Positions 1 through 7,446 of a stretch of 64,000 nucleotides of DNA are shown one piece after another; within the stretch, counting starts at the first letter, position 1, and each line of letters begins with the position of its first letter. Source of the DNA: Nocardia terpenica (GTDB lineage Bacteria; Actinomycetota; Actinomycetes; Mycobacteriales; Mycobacteriaceae); assembly GCF_013186535.1 (NCBI RefSeq), contig NZ_JABMCZ010000002.1, positions 1,488,001 through 1,552,000 of the forward strand. The letters run 5' to 3'. The notes beneath the pieces are model-generated. The model saw nothing but the letters and a program-made list of their open reading frames with translations, had not been told where the DNA came from and did not search any database. The translations under genes and the position numbers were made by a program.

Positions 1-1
1 A

Positions 2-253
2 CCCGCCACTCCGAAGTCGCTACAGGCACCAGGACCAGATGACCAGTGGGCACCACCGACGGTCAATGCTCCGACAACGCCCAACATTCCTCCACAGCCA
101 CAAAGGTATTCGGCATTCCCGATCGCGGTCAGCGAACCAGCCAGTTCGCGGCCAACCTCGTCGCAGCCCACCAACCCGTATCAGCCGGAAGATTGGACGG
201 AGCCTGACGAATACTACGAATACAAACGCCGAACTGGCTGGTTCGAATCCTGA
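2..253 (+). CDS. C-terminal end of a Pro-rich protein (5' end outside window)
   Basis: Open from the first bases, with no start inside the window; 83 residues are visible. The tail is rich in Pro, Ser, Thr and Gln and ends in an acidic/aromatic segment (EPDEYYEYKRRTGWFES). No family is recognised; Pro-rich, disordered tails like this are common on actinobacterial cell-envelope proteins and on some phage proteins. It is followed within 5 bases of its stop by a perfect hairpin, so it is the last gene of its transcript. It could be a host gene left of the prophage or a prophage gene; the attL site that would decide this was not seen. Confidence 0.6.
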   Translation, partial: PATPKSLQAPGPDDQWAPPTVNAPTTPNIPPQPQRYSAFPIAVSEPASSRPTSSQPTNPYQPEDWTEPDEYYEYKRRTGWFES

Positions 254-257
254 AACC

Positions 258-289
258 GGTTGCGCCTCGACTTGTCTTGAGGCGCAACC
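258..289. terminator. Perfect 11-bp stem, 10-nt loop hairpin
   Basis: GGTTGCGCCTC (258-268) pairs perfectly with GAGGCGCAACC (279-289). It sits between a rightward gene ending at 253 and a leftward gene ending at 394, so it can serve both transcripts. Confidence 0.7.
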
Positions 290-393
290 AGTTGTCTTAC
301 TGGACGTGCTGGCATCGAGCGACTCGATCCATAGGTAACCGTCTGCGTGGCATAGTTATAGCGCGTTGGGATTCCTCCGTTCCAGCTTGTCCC

Positions 394-753
394 TCAGCGC
401 CATCCTGCGGCGCTGTATCTCTGCTGCTGTAGATCAATCGGCCAGCGCGCCAGCGCTTCCACAATGAGTGCGGCTGCTATTCCTCTCCGCCTACAGTCCG
501 GGTCGACGAAGACGTTCACGGCACCCTGCCGCTCCCATCGGCTGTCGGTCGGATAGTAGTTGAGGATGCCGCGCAGCAGTCCGGCCTCATCCCGCCACAG
601 CAGGCAATCGATCACAGTGTGTGCACCAAGTGGGCCTTCGGCATGCCGTTCGTAGTTGATGCCCGGTGTATCGCGGAATGCGTACTGGCGAGCCTTCGAT
701 TCGAAGCTGAAGACCGTCGATCGATATCCGGGCGTCATCATGCGTTCGCTCAC
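394..753 (-). CDS. GNAT-like N-acetyltransferase-fold protein
   Basis: 119 residues. Residues ~78-100 (VNVFVDPDCRRRGIAAALIV) match GNAT motif A: a beta strand followed by the acetyl-CoA pyrophosphate loop R-R-x-G-I-A-A-A. The preceding strand (GILNYYP) fits the central sheet. It is shorter than usual GNAT enzymes (~150 residues), so it lacks part of the C-terminal half; the substrate is unknown. The start ATG overlaps the stop of the upstream gene (ATGA), showing translational coupling. Last gene of the leftward left-arm block before the 258-289 terminator. Confidence 0.7.
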   Translation of the reverse strand: MSERMMTPGYRSTVFSFESKARQYAFRDTPGINYERHAEGPLGAHTVIDCLLWRDEAGLLRGILNYYPTDSRWERQGAVNVFVDPDCRRRGIAAALIVEALARWPIDLQQQRYSAAGWR

Positions 754-1082
754 CGGCGCCGCCGCTGTTCGGTCGGGAGTTCGCGAGCGGCAGCGATTAC
801 TACTTCTTCAGCGGTTCGGGTCGAGCTATCCCCCTTCCATGCTTTGTATGCGGCGTTGATCTCGGGGTGGCGTGCCCGGAGGGTGGGGACTATGACGGCG
901 TAGGCGACATCGTCTGCTTCCCACAGCACGCCGAGTCGATGCAGGATGCTGCGGGCCAGGCGCTGAGCGTTGGTCAGGTTTCCCCAACGGTTGAAGAATC
1001 CGAGGGTTTCGATGAGGTCGTCGGTGTTGTGTTTCTCGACCTCGGCGACGAGTTCGGTGTGGACGTTATTGTTCTTGGTCAT
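750..1082 (-). CDS. Hypothetical phage protein, helical
   Basis: 110 residues, predicted mostly helical (NTDDLIETLGFFNRWGNLTNAQRLARSILHRLG), ending in an Arg run. No family recognised. AGGAAAG lies 10 bases upstream of the ATG. Overlaps the downstream GNAT-like gene by four bases. The 380 bases upstream contain no convincing gene, so this is probably the first gene of a two-gene unit. Confidence 0.65.
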   Translation of the reverse strand: MTKNNNVHTELVAEVEKHNTDDLIETLGFFNRWGNLTNAQRLARSILHRLGVLWEADDVAYAVIVPTLRARHPEINAAYKAWKGDSSTRTAEEVVIAAARELPTEQRRRR

Positions 1083-1464
1083 TTCTGCCGCTTCTTTCCT
1101 GCGTCATGCAGGATCAACAAATCGTCAGGTTTGAGCGCCTTTTTCATGCAGTTGGCCTCTCATTCGATTGTCACCCGAGATTCACGTCGCCTATTTGCGA
1201 CCGGATGGCGCTGTCGCTCGAATATCCCGGTTTCGATCGGCAATACCATCGGAATGGCGCAGATCGCATACCGGAAATGCGCGTGCTGTACGTTTCCCGG
1301 AATCCCGGTGCTTGCGTGGTTTCTTCTCGATATGACCGGTGAGTGTTGGCGTCCACTCCGTTTCCGGTCATCTGTGATCTTACACAGGGAATTTACTTAT
1401 GCAATCCATTCCCGAAATACATCCCGAGGTCGGAAATCGCTACGGAGGTGGGTAGTTCGATTAT
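1083..1464. other. Intergenic region, no convincing gene
   Basis: 382 bases between two leftward genes. It is less GC-rich than its surroundings and rich in short inverted CCGGAAA/TTTCCGG-type motifs (for example TGACCGG and CCGGTCA around 1333-1370). A 66-codon leftward reading frame (1171-1371) has no ribosome-binding site and weak codon bias and is not called. Most likely the promoter/regulatory region for the gene at 750-1082. Confidence 0.4.
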
Positions 1465-1629
1465 TCAGTGCGGTCGGGGTGTTTCGGCCGCTTTGTAGCG
1501 GGCGAGACACGCGATGGCTTTTGGACGTTGGTTGATGGGGTTCATGCACCATTGCCTCTGCGGGGCTTGGCATTCCGGGCAGGGCACGTCGATGCAGTCC
1601 GCGTATGCGACGGCGATCGGGCTAGCCAT
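1465..1629 (-). CDS. Small zinc-finger phage protein
   Basis: 54 residues starting at ATG 1629, overlapping the stop of the upstream gene by eight bases. Contains CPEC-x8-C and a following A-x-L-A-R-Y segment (CPECQAPQRQWCMNP ... CLARY), the pattern of small actinophage zinc-binding proteins with CPxC...C...H/ARY. Probably binds nucleic acid. A longer reading frame upstream is Arg/Ser-rich antisense to the neighbouring gene and was not used. Confidence 0.6.
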   Translation of the reverse strand: MASPIAVAYADCIDVPCPECQAPQRQWCMNPINQRPKAIACLARYKAAETPRPH

Positions 1630-2386
1630 CGACTGTCCCGGCCAGCCGAGCCAGTCGGGCGGCGTGCCAGTCCAGGATGTCACCGAGCTTGTATACGAAT
1701 CGGCCGCCGACCTTGTAGCGAGCGAGCTTGCCTCGCTGTCCGGCTTTCGCCACCGCAGCGGCGGTGATCTGGATTCCGGCGAACCAGGGCAGCGTCCGCG
1801 CCCAGTAGTCCGCGCTGCCGTGCCTGCCATGCGCTCTGCGCAGCAGCTCTGCACGCCGCGACGCGACCGGCACTCGGAGACCGCACCGGCATTCGGCGAT
1901 GTCGTCGCCGGGTGCGCAGTCCAGGCCGACGCCGCAGCCTTCGCATGTGCCGAGGTGCAGCCGGTCCGGTGGCCGGTCGATCACCTGCATCGCCTGCTGG
2001 TAGGCGGTAGTGACAGCCTGGGCGAACCCGTCCAATGCGGGCACGGTGGCTGCGATGTCGGGGAGCACCTGTTGTAGCCAGCGCGCCCGATCGGCAGTGT
2101 CCTCGGGCGGCCAAGTGCCGCTGAGATGACTGGCGAGCCGGTGTGTGTACACGCGCAGCACGACATCGAGGTCGTCGATCGCGCGCGAGGCGTCGAGACG
2201 GAACGGCAAATGCTGCCCTGCCCGTGCGGGATTTCCGGCCTGACCGGGCAGTGTGAAGCGTGCCCGGCGTGTCAGCGTGATGTCCAGCTCCTGGAGGAGA
2301 GCCGGAATCCGCTCCAGCTGAACCATCACCTCGATGCGCTGGGCGTCGTCCAGGAACACCAGCGGCTCGCCCGCGTTGTCGCTCAC
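1622..2386 (-). CDS. Zinc-ribbon plus helix-turn-helix DNA-binding phage protein
   Basis: 254 residues from GTG 2386, which overlaps the stop of the upstream gene (GTGA). The central part has a four-cysteine zinc ribbon (CEGCGVGLDC ... CRCG, about residues 146-166). The C-terminal 70 residues look like a helix-turn-helix of the MerR/excisionase sort (ITAAAVAKAG ... ARYKVGGRFVYKLGDILDW). The N-terminal half is helical. This layout is common in actinophage early/left-arm genes with a presumed DNA-binding role. Confidence 0.7.
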   Translation of the reverse strand: MSDNAGEPLVFLDDAQRIEVMVQLERIPALLQELDITLTRRARFTLPGQAGNPARAGQHLPFRLDASRAIDDLDVVLRVYTHRLASHLSGTWPPEDTADRARWLQQVLPDIAATVPALDGFAQAVTTAYQQAMQVIDRPPDRLHLGTCEGCGVGLDCAPGDDIAECRCGLRVPVASRRAELLRRAHGRHGSADYWARTLPWFAGIQITAAAVAKAGQRGKLARYKVGGRFVYKLGDILDWHAARLARLAGTVDG

Positions 2387-2769
2387 GACCTCTGCTCCGC
2401 AGCGCAGGTGCGGGCTGTGTAGGCGGCGGCTTCGGCGGCGAGGATTTTCGCCAGCCGCTCGGCTGCCTGCGCCGGGGTGTGCCCGTCCCATTCAGCGGCG
2501 CGGTCTCGCTCGGGTACCCGGTAGAAGCGGTCCCAGTGTTTGAGGGGGTAGTGGTTGTTGACCTGGCCTTCGGGGGTTTCCGCGACAACGATGAACCATT
2601 CGCCGTCGCCGCAGGGTTCGCCGTCGTGATGACAACGGCTGCGGTGGACCTCGTAGTCGCCGGTCTGCGCCCATCGGTTGGCGGCGAACGCGTGGTAGAG
2701 ACACCGGTACTCGTACAGTTCGTCGAACGTGTGCGAACCATCCGAGATCTTCCCGGTTTCAGCGCTCAA
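2383..2769 (-). CDS. WDGH domain-containing phage protein
   Basis: 128 residues. The conserved N-terminal block ISDGSHTFDELYEYRC and the C-terminal AEWDGHTPAQAAERL identify the WDGH family common in actinophages; function unknown. The TTG start at 2769 is chosen because GGAG lies seven bases upstream and the family begins just before SDGxHTFDELYE; the reading frame is open far upstream but loses coding character. First gene of a coupled leftward set (2769 to 1465), divergent from the WhiB-like gene. Confidence 0.75.
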   Translation of the reverse strand: MSAETGKISDGSHTFDELYEYRCLYHAFAANRWAQTGDYEVHRSRCHHDGEPCGDGEWFIVVAETPEGQVNNHYPLKHWDRFYRVPERDRAAEWDGHTPAQAAERLAKILAAEAAAYTARTCAAEQRS

Positions 2770-2943
2770 TGTCGGACTCCTCTGCCAGTATTTCGCGCGG
2801 GCAGTGTCGATGATCTTTCCCCGCCGGATGCGATAGTGAATAGTCGACGGACACCCGCCGATGAAGTGGAATATTGAATTCCGCACCCCAGCGAGTGAAA
2901 CGGGGCACACACGCCGGGGCCGACGAGGACGAATTCTTGCCAG

Positions 2944-3564
2944 GTGACAGACTCGCTCGGCACAATCACTGATATGGGGTTTCATCAGGAAACGCGGCAG
3001 CCACCGTGCTTTTACCGCCCGATCGACTGGCTCCAATCAGGCGAAGCTCCGAATTGGGAGCATCTGCCTCGTACCGAGCGAGCGATAGCCGCCTGTAAAA
3101 CCCGCTGCCCGCGTCTTCGTGCTTGCGCGCGAGATGCACTGACGATCGGCACCGTCGTCTGGGATCTCGAGCAGCAACCCGCGGCCGGTGTCGTCATGGC
3201 CGGGATCGCCTGTTCCGGAGACCATGCCACCCGCGTGGCGTTGCTGGCCCTACTCGGCACACCCGTCCCAGACGACCACTCGGCGTGCCGTCGTTGCGAA
3301 CGCGTCTTCGCTGGAAAGAACGCGGTAACTCATGCGGCGCACGGGTTGTGCCGCGGCTGCTACAGCACTGTCTATCGGGCGCGCGGCCATGCCTCCCCAG
3401 CCGCGCGGCCCTCGCATTGCGGCAGGTGTCAGCGGCCGCTCACGACCCGCGCCAAAGCCAAGCAGGAACCCGAATGCGTAGTCCACGGGGCGCGCGGCCT
3501 GTGCGTCACCTGCCATCGCGCCGCACTGCGCGCCCGCGCCACGGCCGCATCCGCAGCGGCGTAG
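2944..3564 (+). CDS. WhiB-like Fe-S regulator with C-terminal zinc ribbons
   Basis: 206 residues. Four N-terminal cysteines (C22, C51, C55, C61) and the turn GVVMAGI near residue 85 match the WhiB iron-sulfur fold, except that the middle pair is spaced C-x3-C instead of C-x2-C. The last 90 residues carry two extra Cys pairs (CRRCER ... GLCRGC and CGRCQ ... GLCVTCH), which look like two zinc ribbons. It is the only rightward gene in the left arm and diverges from the WDGH operon. Phage WhiB proteins (for example TM4 gp49) are known to repress host whiB2 and confer superinfection exclusion; a similar role is inferred. Another start is possible at ATG 2974. Confidence 0.75.
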   Translation: MTDSLGTITDMGFHQETRQPPCFYRPIDWLQSGEAPNWEHLPRTERAIAACKTRCPRLRACARDALTIGTVVWDLEQQPAAGVVMAGIACSGDHATRVALLALLGTPVPDDHSACRRCERVFAGKNAVTHAAHGLCRGCYSTVYRARGHASPAARPSHCGRCQRPLTTRAKAKQEPECVVHGARGLCVTCHRAALRARATAASAAA

Positions 3565-3630
3565 CCGATTCCGGTGTCGTGATCGCCGAACTGCTTGCTC
3601 GCGTCGTCGGTTCTAATCCGCTGTCCGACC

Positions 3631-3894
3631 TCATTTCCCTTGGGTTTCAACGAATTTACAGATGATCTTGTTCATTGCATCCTCCAGCTCGCCCTGCGAC
3701 GCACCGAGCATCGCAGCGAGCTTGATGGTGGCGGCGGTTGCCTCGACGATGGCGGCTTTGAGTCCGGGCAATGGCTCCGGAGCTTTGAACTCGGGCCCTA
3801 CGGCGACCATACCGGCCATCAGGATGCCCATGAACGCGGTTCGAGCCAAGTCGGCGGGGCTCGCGTTCATCAAGGGGTCGAGGTCGTCACTCAT
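3631..3894 (-). CDS. Hypothetical phage protein, helical
   Basis: 87 residues, mostly amphipathic helix, no transmembrane segment or recognised motif (MSDDLDPLMNASPADLARTA at the start). AGGAAAG lies 10 bases before the ATG. Converges with the WhiB-like gene ending at 3564. Confidence 0.6.
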   Translation of the reverse strand: MSDDLDPLMNASPADLARTAFMGILMAGMVAVGPEFKAPEPLPGLKAAIVEATAATIKLAAMLGASQGELEDAMNKIICKFVETQGK

Positions 3895-4246
3895 GCTGAG
3901 GTGTCTTTCCTACTCGTGTGTGTTGGTGATTGGATCCGTGATGTACACGGACCGGCGAAGACCGAGTCCACTGTGGGTGCGGCGCACGGTCTTTCCCTGG
4001 GGAATGGGTGGTGATGCGCGCGTGCGCGCGGGTGAGGGGTTGTCGGTCGGCTATGCAGTTGTCCGACAGTGGGGGTTACGCTCTCGGCGTCGCCGCAGTC
4101 TGCCCCGGATGGTCCGGGGGTGTGCGGCTCGGTCACCACGGCAACCCCTCACCGGCCGCGACGCGGGGTGGGATTCGCTCAGCCAGCGCGCCCGCCAACC
4201 CTCTTCTTGAGCGCGGCAGTTTCCCCGTGTGTGTGACCGGAATGAG
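3895..4246. other. Intergenic region, no convincing gene
   Basis: About 350 bases between two leftward genes. It contains an alternating CG/GC tract (4016-4032). An 82-codon leftward frame (3891-4139) ends with an ATGA overlap on the next gene but is a Pro/His/Arg low-complexity translation without codon bias, so it is not called. Probably carries the promoter of the 3631-3894 gene. Confidence 0.35.
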
Positions 4247-4291
4247 GAACCCAGCCGATCTCCCCGCGTGGGATCGAGGTCGGCTGGGTTC
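4247..4291 (-). terminator. Perfect 12-bp hairpin ending the 6.8-4.3 kb leftward operon
   Basis: GAACCCAGCCGA (4247-4258) and TCGGCTGGGTTC (4280-4291), starting three bases after the stop of the last gene of the leftward cluster. Confidence 0.75.
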
Positions 4292-4293
4292 TC

Positions 4294-4515
4294 CTATTCG
4301 GATGTTCGCGCTTTGCCCCAGGCTCGGGGTATGGGCTTGCCGCCGCAGAGTCCGATATCGAGGGCGGCGAATTCGTGAGCGAGTGTGTAGGCGTGCCGAG
4401 CGAATGCCCCGGCCGTGCCTTGAGGTAGTTCGTTTGCTGCGAGCAGCTGATCGTGTTCGCGGAGCACATCTTCGGCGTACACGCGTAGGTTGTGCAGCAT
4501 GTCGTCGGTATCCAT
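4294..4515 (-). CDS. Small phage protein, paralogue of its upstream neighbour
   Basis: 73 residues (MDTDDMLHNLRVYAEDVLRE...). Its end, GGKPIPRAWGKAR, matches GEPLPAAWQRAGR at the end of the gene at 4515-4745, and both start MD-x-L-x-N-(I)LR, so they are tandem paralogues. The ATG shares its A with the upstream stop (TGATG). Function unknown. Confidence 0.7.
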   Translation of the reverse strand: MDTDDMLHNLRVYAEDVLREHDQLLAANELPQGTAGAFARHAYTLAHEFAALDIGLCGGKPIPRAWGKARTSE

Positions 4516-4745
4516 CAGCGCGCCTGGGGAATTCGGCCAGCACGCTGCCATGCTGCCGGGAGCGGTTCGCCAACGGTCAGCGCCTTGTCGAGCTCGTGGA
4601 ACGCTTTCCACATGGTGTAGAGCAAGTCGGGAATTTTGCTGGCGACGTAGATCTCTTCGTCCTCGTCGGTCGTGGCACGAATGCAGGTACGGGTCACGTC
4701 TCGTAGAATGTTGAGCAGTTGGTCAGGTGTTTCTTTGCGGTCCAT
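4515..4745 (-). CDS. Small phage protein, paralogue of its downstream neighbour
   Basis: 76 residues from ATG 4745 (MDRKETPDQLLNILRDVTRT...). Helical, acidic middle (TTDEDEEIY), C-terminal signature G-E-P-L-P-A-A-W shared with the next gene. An upstream in-frame extension is Arg/Pro-rich and lies antisense to nothing conserved, so it is not used. Function unknown. Confidence 0.7.
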   Translation of the reverse strand: MDRKETPDQLLNILRDVTRTCIRATTDEDEEIYVASKIPDLLYTMWKAFHELDKALTVGEPLPAAWQRAGRIPQAR

Positions 4746-4816
4746 ATCGTTTCTCGATCGAGGTGGGGGCACCAGCCGGGTGAGCTGAGCTACGGTTCGG
4801 TGATTGGCTTCGTTCG

Positions 4817-4954
4817 TCAGTGCCGGATGGGCCAGCGGACTTCGACTTCCCACCGGCCCGGCCCCAGCCGACGGGTGGCGGTGCTGCCGCGCATGTCCGG
4901 CAGGCCCCAGTCGGGTCGGTGATCGGTGGTCAGCCACGTCGCTGTTTCAGCCAT
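4817..4954 (-). CDS. Small hypothetical phage protein
   Basis: 45 residues (MAETATWLTTDHRPDWGLPD...VEVRWPIRH). Starts 25 bases inside the end of the upstream gene in another frame. Good GC3 and the position in a tight operon support it; no family recognised. Confidence 0.5.
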   Translation of the reverse strand: MAETATWLTTDHRPDWGLPDMRGSTATRRLGPGRWEVEVRWPIRH

Positions 4955-5130
4955 GCTGCGATGGCGGCCATGACGGTTTCGGCTTGGTCTTCGTCGAGGT
5001 CGTAGCCGAATCCAGCGGAATCTGCGTCGTCCGGTGGTCGGATTCGGAGATACAGGCATTCGTCGAGTTCCACGATGGTCAATCGGGAGTCTTCGTTGTC
5101 GGAAAATTCGATGGGCTGAGTGGAGGGCAC
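4930..5130 (-). CDS. Small acidic phage protein
   Basis: 66 residues from GTG 5130 preceded by AAGGAG. Predicted beta strands (LTIVELDECLYLRI) followed by an acidic stretch and a C-terminal helix (AETVMAAIAAWLKQRRG). No family recognised. Confidence 0.65.
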   Translation of the reverse strand: MPSTQPIEFSDNEDSRLTIVELDECLYLRIRPPDDADSAGFGYDLDEDQAETVMAAIAAWLKQRRG

Positions 5131-5161
5131 GTGTGCTCCTTACGCTAGGAAGAGGGTGGAA

Positions 5162-5192
5162 ATGCCCCAGCCCGCGAAGCGAGCTGGGGCAT
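5162..5192 (-). terminator. Hairpin downstream of the DUF2786 gene
   Basis: ATGCCCCAGC (5162-5171) and GCTGGGGCAT (5183-5192), perfect 10-bp stem with an 11-nt loop, four bases beyond the DUF2786 stop. Genes continue leftward, so it may attenuate rather than end transcription. Confidence 0.65.
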
Positions 5193-5196
5193 GGTG

Positions 5197-5928
5197 TCAG
5201 CGAGTTAGTTGCTGTCTGCCTCCGGCCATCCGGTTCTGTCCGATGTCGGCGGTGCGGGCGCGGGCTCCTCCGGCGCGGTAGCCGTCGGAGTTCCCGTGTT
5301 CTGCTGTCCACTTGCCGGTGACCGGGTACAGCTTCTTGAACGCGGTCTCGACTCGGGCGGTCTCTTCGGTGAGCAGCGCCTCGTATGGGGTGCCTTTCGC
5401 CGATTCGCGTTCGGTCTGGGCGATGCGGACCGCGACCTCGTCGGCGTAGCCGCGCATGAAGCCTTTGCGGTCCTCTCGCACGCCGCGGATGTCGAACGGA
5501 TCGTCGGGGACGTGGTTCCCGGCGGCGTTCATCATCTGCAACTCGATCAACGGCTTGAGGAATTTGATCCGTTCGACGTGACGCCGGACGCCGACGATGG
5601 CGACCACTCCGTCACCTTCGAGAACGGCCCGTGAGTGCAGGGCGTAACCAATCCCGGCGAGCAGGTGGATGCGCTGGTCTCGGTACGGGCTGCGGAGCTT
5701 GACGCGGATTCGGATGATCTGGCCCGCGTCGCCGCCGCCCAGACCTGCGGTCTGTACGTCGGTTTCGGCCATGCCGTACTTGGCCAGCAGCTCGAATGCG
5801 CGCTCCCGGAACGTTTTCGCCTCGGCCTCGTTGTCGGTGCCGTTGGCTTGGTTGAACAGTTTCCGGATTCGTGCGGCGAGCTTGTCCTTGTCGAGGCCGT
5901 CGCCGTTGTCTGCCTGTGTGTTGTCCAT
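5197..5928 (-). CDS. DUF2786 domain-containing protein
   Basis: 243 residues. The N-terminal ~45 residues (KLAARIRKLFNQANGTDNEAEAKTFRERAFELLAKYGM) are a clear DUF2786 domain, a helical unit found in many actinobacterial and phage proteins. The middle (residues ~70-150) is alpha/beta; the C-terminus is Gly/Arg-rich and likely flexible. Function unknown. Flanked by perfect hairpins on both sides. Confidence 0.85.
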   Translation of the reverse strand: MDNTQADNGDGLDKDKLAARIRKLFNQANGTDNEAEAKTFRERAFELLAKYGMAETDVQTAGLGGGDAGQIIRIRVKLRSPYRDQRIHLLAGIGYALHSRAVLEGDGVVAIVGVRRHVERIKFLKPLIELQMMNAAGNHVPDDPFDIRGVREDRKGFMRGYADEVAVRIAQTERESAKGTPYEALLTEETARVETAFKKLYPVTGKWTAEHGNSDGYRAGGARARTADIGQNRMAGGRQQLTR

Positions 5929-5967
5929 TCCTCGTGCTCTCTGGTTGGTGCGATTAGGCTGACCAGG

Positions 5968-6004
5968 GCCGGACCGAGGCAGATTCCAGCTGTCTCGGTC
6001 CGGC
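5968..6004 (-). terminator. Perfect 11-bp hairpin between two leftward genes
   Basis: GCCGGACCGAG (5968-5978) and CTCGGTCCGGC (5994-6004), nine bases after the stop of the 6013-6825 gene. Like 5162-5192 it lies inside a co-directional cluster. Confidence 0.65.
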
Positions 6005-6012
6005 TCGACGTG

Positions 6013-6825
6013 TCAGGCCATTACGGTCTCGGGTGCTTCCTCGATCACTTCTTCGCCGAGCAGATCCGGGTCCTGGATCTCACTGTCGACCTCGGCTTCG
6101 TCTTCGGCGGTGACCTCGGGGTCGGCCGCCTCCGGCTCAGGCTCGGGTTGCGGTTCGGGCTCGGTTTCCGGCTCGGCCTCCGTTTCGGGGGCCGGTTCGG
6201 TCTCGGGAGGAGTGGATCCGGCGGGCAAACCCTTCGACTCAGGGTCGATCACCGGCTGCGCCTGGTCCTCACCGTTGACGGTGGTCTCCGGTTCGGGCTC
6301 GGGCTCGCTGATTGTCTTGCCGCGCTTACGCTTAGGCTTTTGCTCAGGCTCGGGTTCCGGTTCGTCGATCGGTGCCAGCACCCATTCGGCAGTGTTGTTG
6401 CCGATGTAGGTGACGAGCTGATCGGGCGTCCGGTTTTGGAGCGCGCCGGTGGTCTGGTGGAAGTAGCCAGTCATCTCGGCCATGCAGGCCCAGCCGGTTC
6501 CGGGGATGTGCTCGAAGGTGGCCGACAGAGTCCGCCGGTTGTCGCGGCGGTTTCCGCCTGCGTCGACTGGGGTTCCGATGACGACCACTCGAGGGCGGCC
6601 GTCGTCGGCAGTGCGCTGCAGAACCTCGTAGCACCAGCCGGAAAGGAACAGTGCACCCATTAGATTCGCGAAGTCGTCGTTGTCGTACAGCAGGGCCGAC
6701 CCCTTGAACGGGTCGCCTTCTTCCGGAGCCAGCCGGGTGCCGCACGTTTGGCAGTACGGGTTCGGCTTGGCGGCTTCGGCTTCGGGCTTCGGCTCGACGG
6801 CACGGGACTTCTTGCGGTTGGACAT
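6013..6825 (-). CDS. Phage protein with globular N-domain and long Glu/Pro tail
   Basis: 270 residues from ATG 6825 (GGGAGAAATC upstream). Begins with a basic segment, then CQTCG (one Cys pair) and a globular part to about residue 155 (NDDFANLMGALFLSGWCYEV). The last ~110 residues are EPEPEP-type acidic low complexity. First gene of the leftward left-arm operon, directly after the 6.8-7.4 kb control region, hence likely abundantly and early expressed. No family recognised. Confidence 0.75.
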   Translation of the reverse strand: MSNRKKSRAVEPKPEAEAAKPNPYCQTCGTRLAPEEGDPFKGSALLYDNDDFANLMGALFLSGWCYEVLQRTADDGRPRVVVIGTPVDAGGNRRDNRRTLSATFEHIPGTGWACMAEMTGYFHQTTGALQNRTPDQLVTYIGNNTAEWVLAPIDEPEPEPEQKPKRKRGKTISEPEPEPETTVNGEDQAQPVIDPESKGLPAGSTPPETEPAPETEAEPETEPEPQPEPEPEAADPEVTAEDEAEVDSEIQDPDLLGEEVIEEAPETVMA

Positions 6826-7446
6826 GATTTCTCCCAGTGAACTACTGCGACGGATTTCGCCGCAGAATGGAAGAACAGAATTCCTCTGTTCTGGCAATCA
6901 CACTGTGGAGTTCTCAAAGGACATACAGGGGCCACGCAGTGGGTAAGGCTGTGTGCGACATCCCCCGAGGGAAAGGATTCACCCAGAAGACAATATGAGT
7001 ACGCCGTGCCATTAGGCGGATTGTTGGGGCAACCCTGGCAATCAGTCAGAGTCAGGTACCCAAGTGGCTGAAGGTGAGGAAGGTATTCAACCCCCTCACA
7101 ACCATCACACAACACACAGCCTTGGTTGTCAAGTGGTTGGTAACTCCTTTCTTGAAATTCCCTCAGAATCAGTCTTCAAGCCCCTGAGATGACTTACCCA
7201 AACTCCCTCAACCTCAGAAGAAACTAGAGGCTCACAGGGAAATTCAGGGGGTACTGTAGATGGTTCTCAGTACCCAGATGGGACCATCAGGAATCAGGAC
7301 TCTAACCCTTCCCTAGGTGCCCTATGGTGGGGAAGTGAGGCTCTGCAAGCTTCACTGCACAGTGAAGGACAATTGCCTATGCACAACTCGCCACGATCAA
7401 GAGCGCCACTGGCCGGCATCACGCATTCAGGTACCGGAGAACCCTC
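6826..7446. promoter_or_regulatory. Divergent control region between left-arm and late operons
   Basis: 620 bases with no gene and clearly lower GC. It holds ACAACCA-type repeats at 7097-7145 that recur at 43319-43380, an 8-bp-arm inverted repeat GGGTACTG...CAGTACCC (7249-7275), CTTCCC...GGGAAG (7308-7335) and the palindrome at 7350-7367. Promoters for the leftward gene at 6825 and the rightward gene at 7447 must lie here; no unambiguous -10/-35 pair was identified. Confidence 0.6.
7350..7367. promoter_or_regulatory. 18-bp palindrome, candidate operator
   Basis: CTTCACTG-CA-CAGTGAAG: eight-base perfect arms around CA, 80 bases before the first rightward gene. Size and symmetry fit a dimeric repressor site; which regulator binds is unknown. 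Confidence 0.45.

Noticed and set aside
234..253. GGTTCGAATCC resembling a tRNA T-loop, considered as attL
   Set aside because: It is in frame as G-W-F-E-S of a protein end, with no cloverleaf and no longer match to either tRNA-Ala.
3891..4139. 82-codon reverse frame ending in an ATGA overlap
   Set aside because: Pro/His/Arg low complexity, no RBS, no codon bias; the overlap is likely chance.
5635..6663. 342-codon forward frame opposite the DUF2786 and Glu/Pro genes
   Set aside because: Gly/Leu/Arg repeats mirror the EPEPEP tail; the reverse genes have the ribosome-binding sites and family matches.
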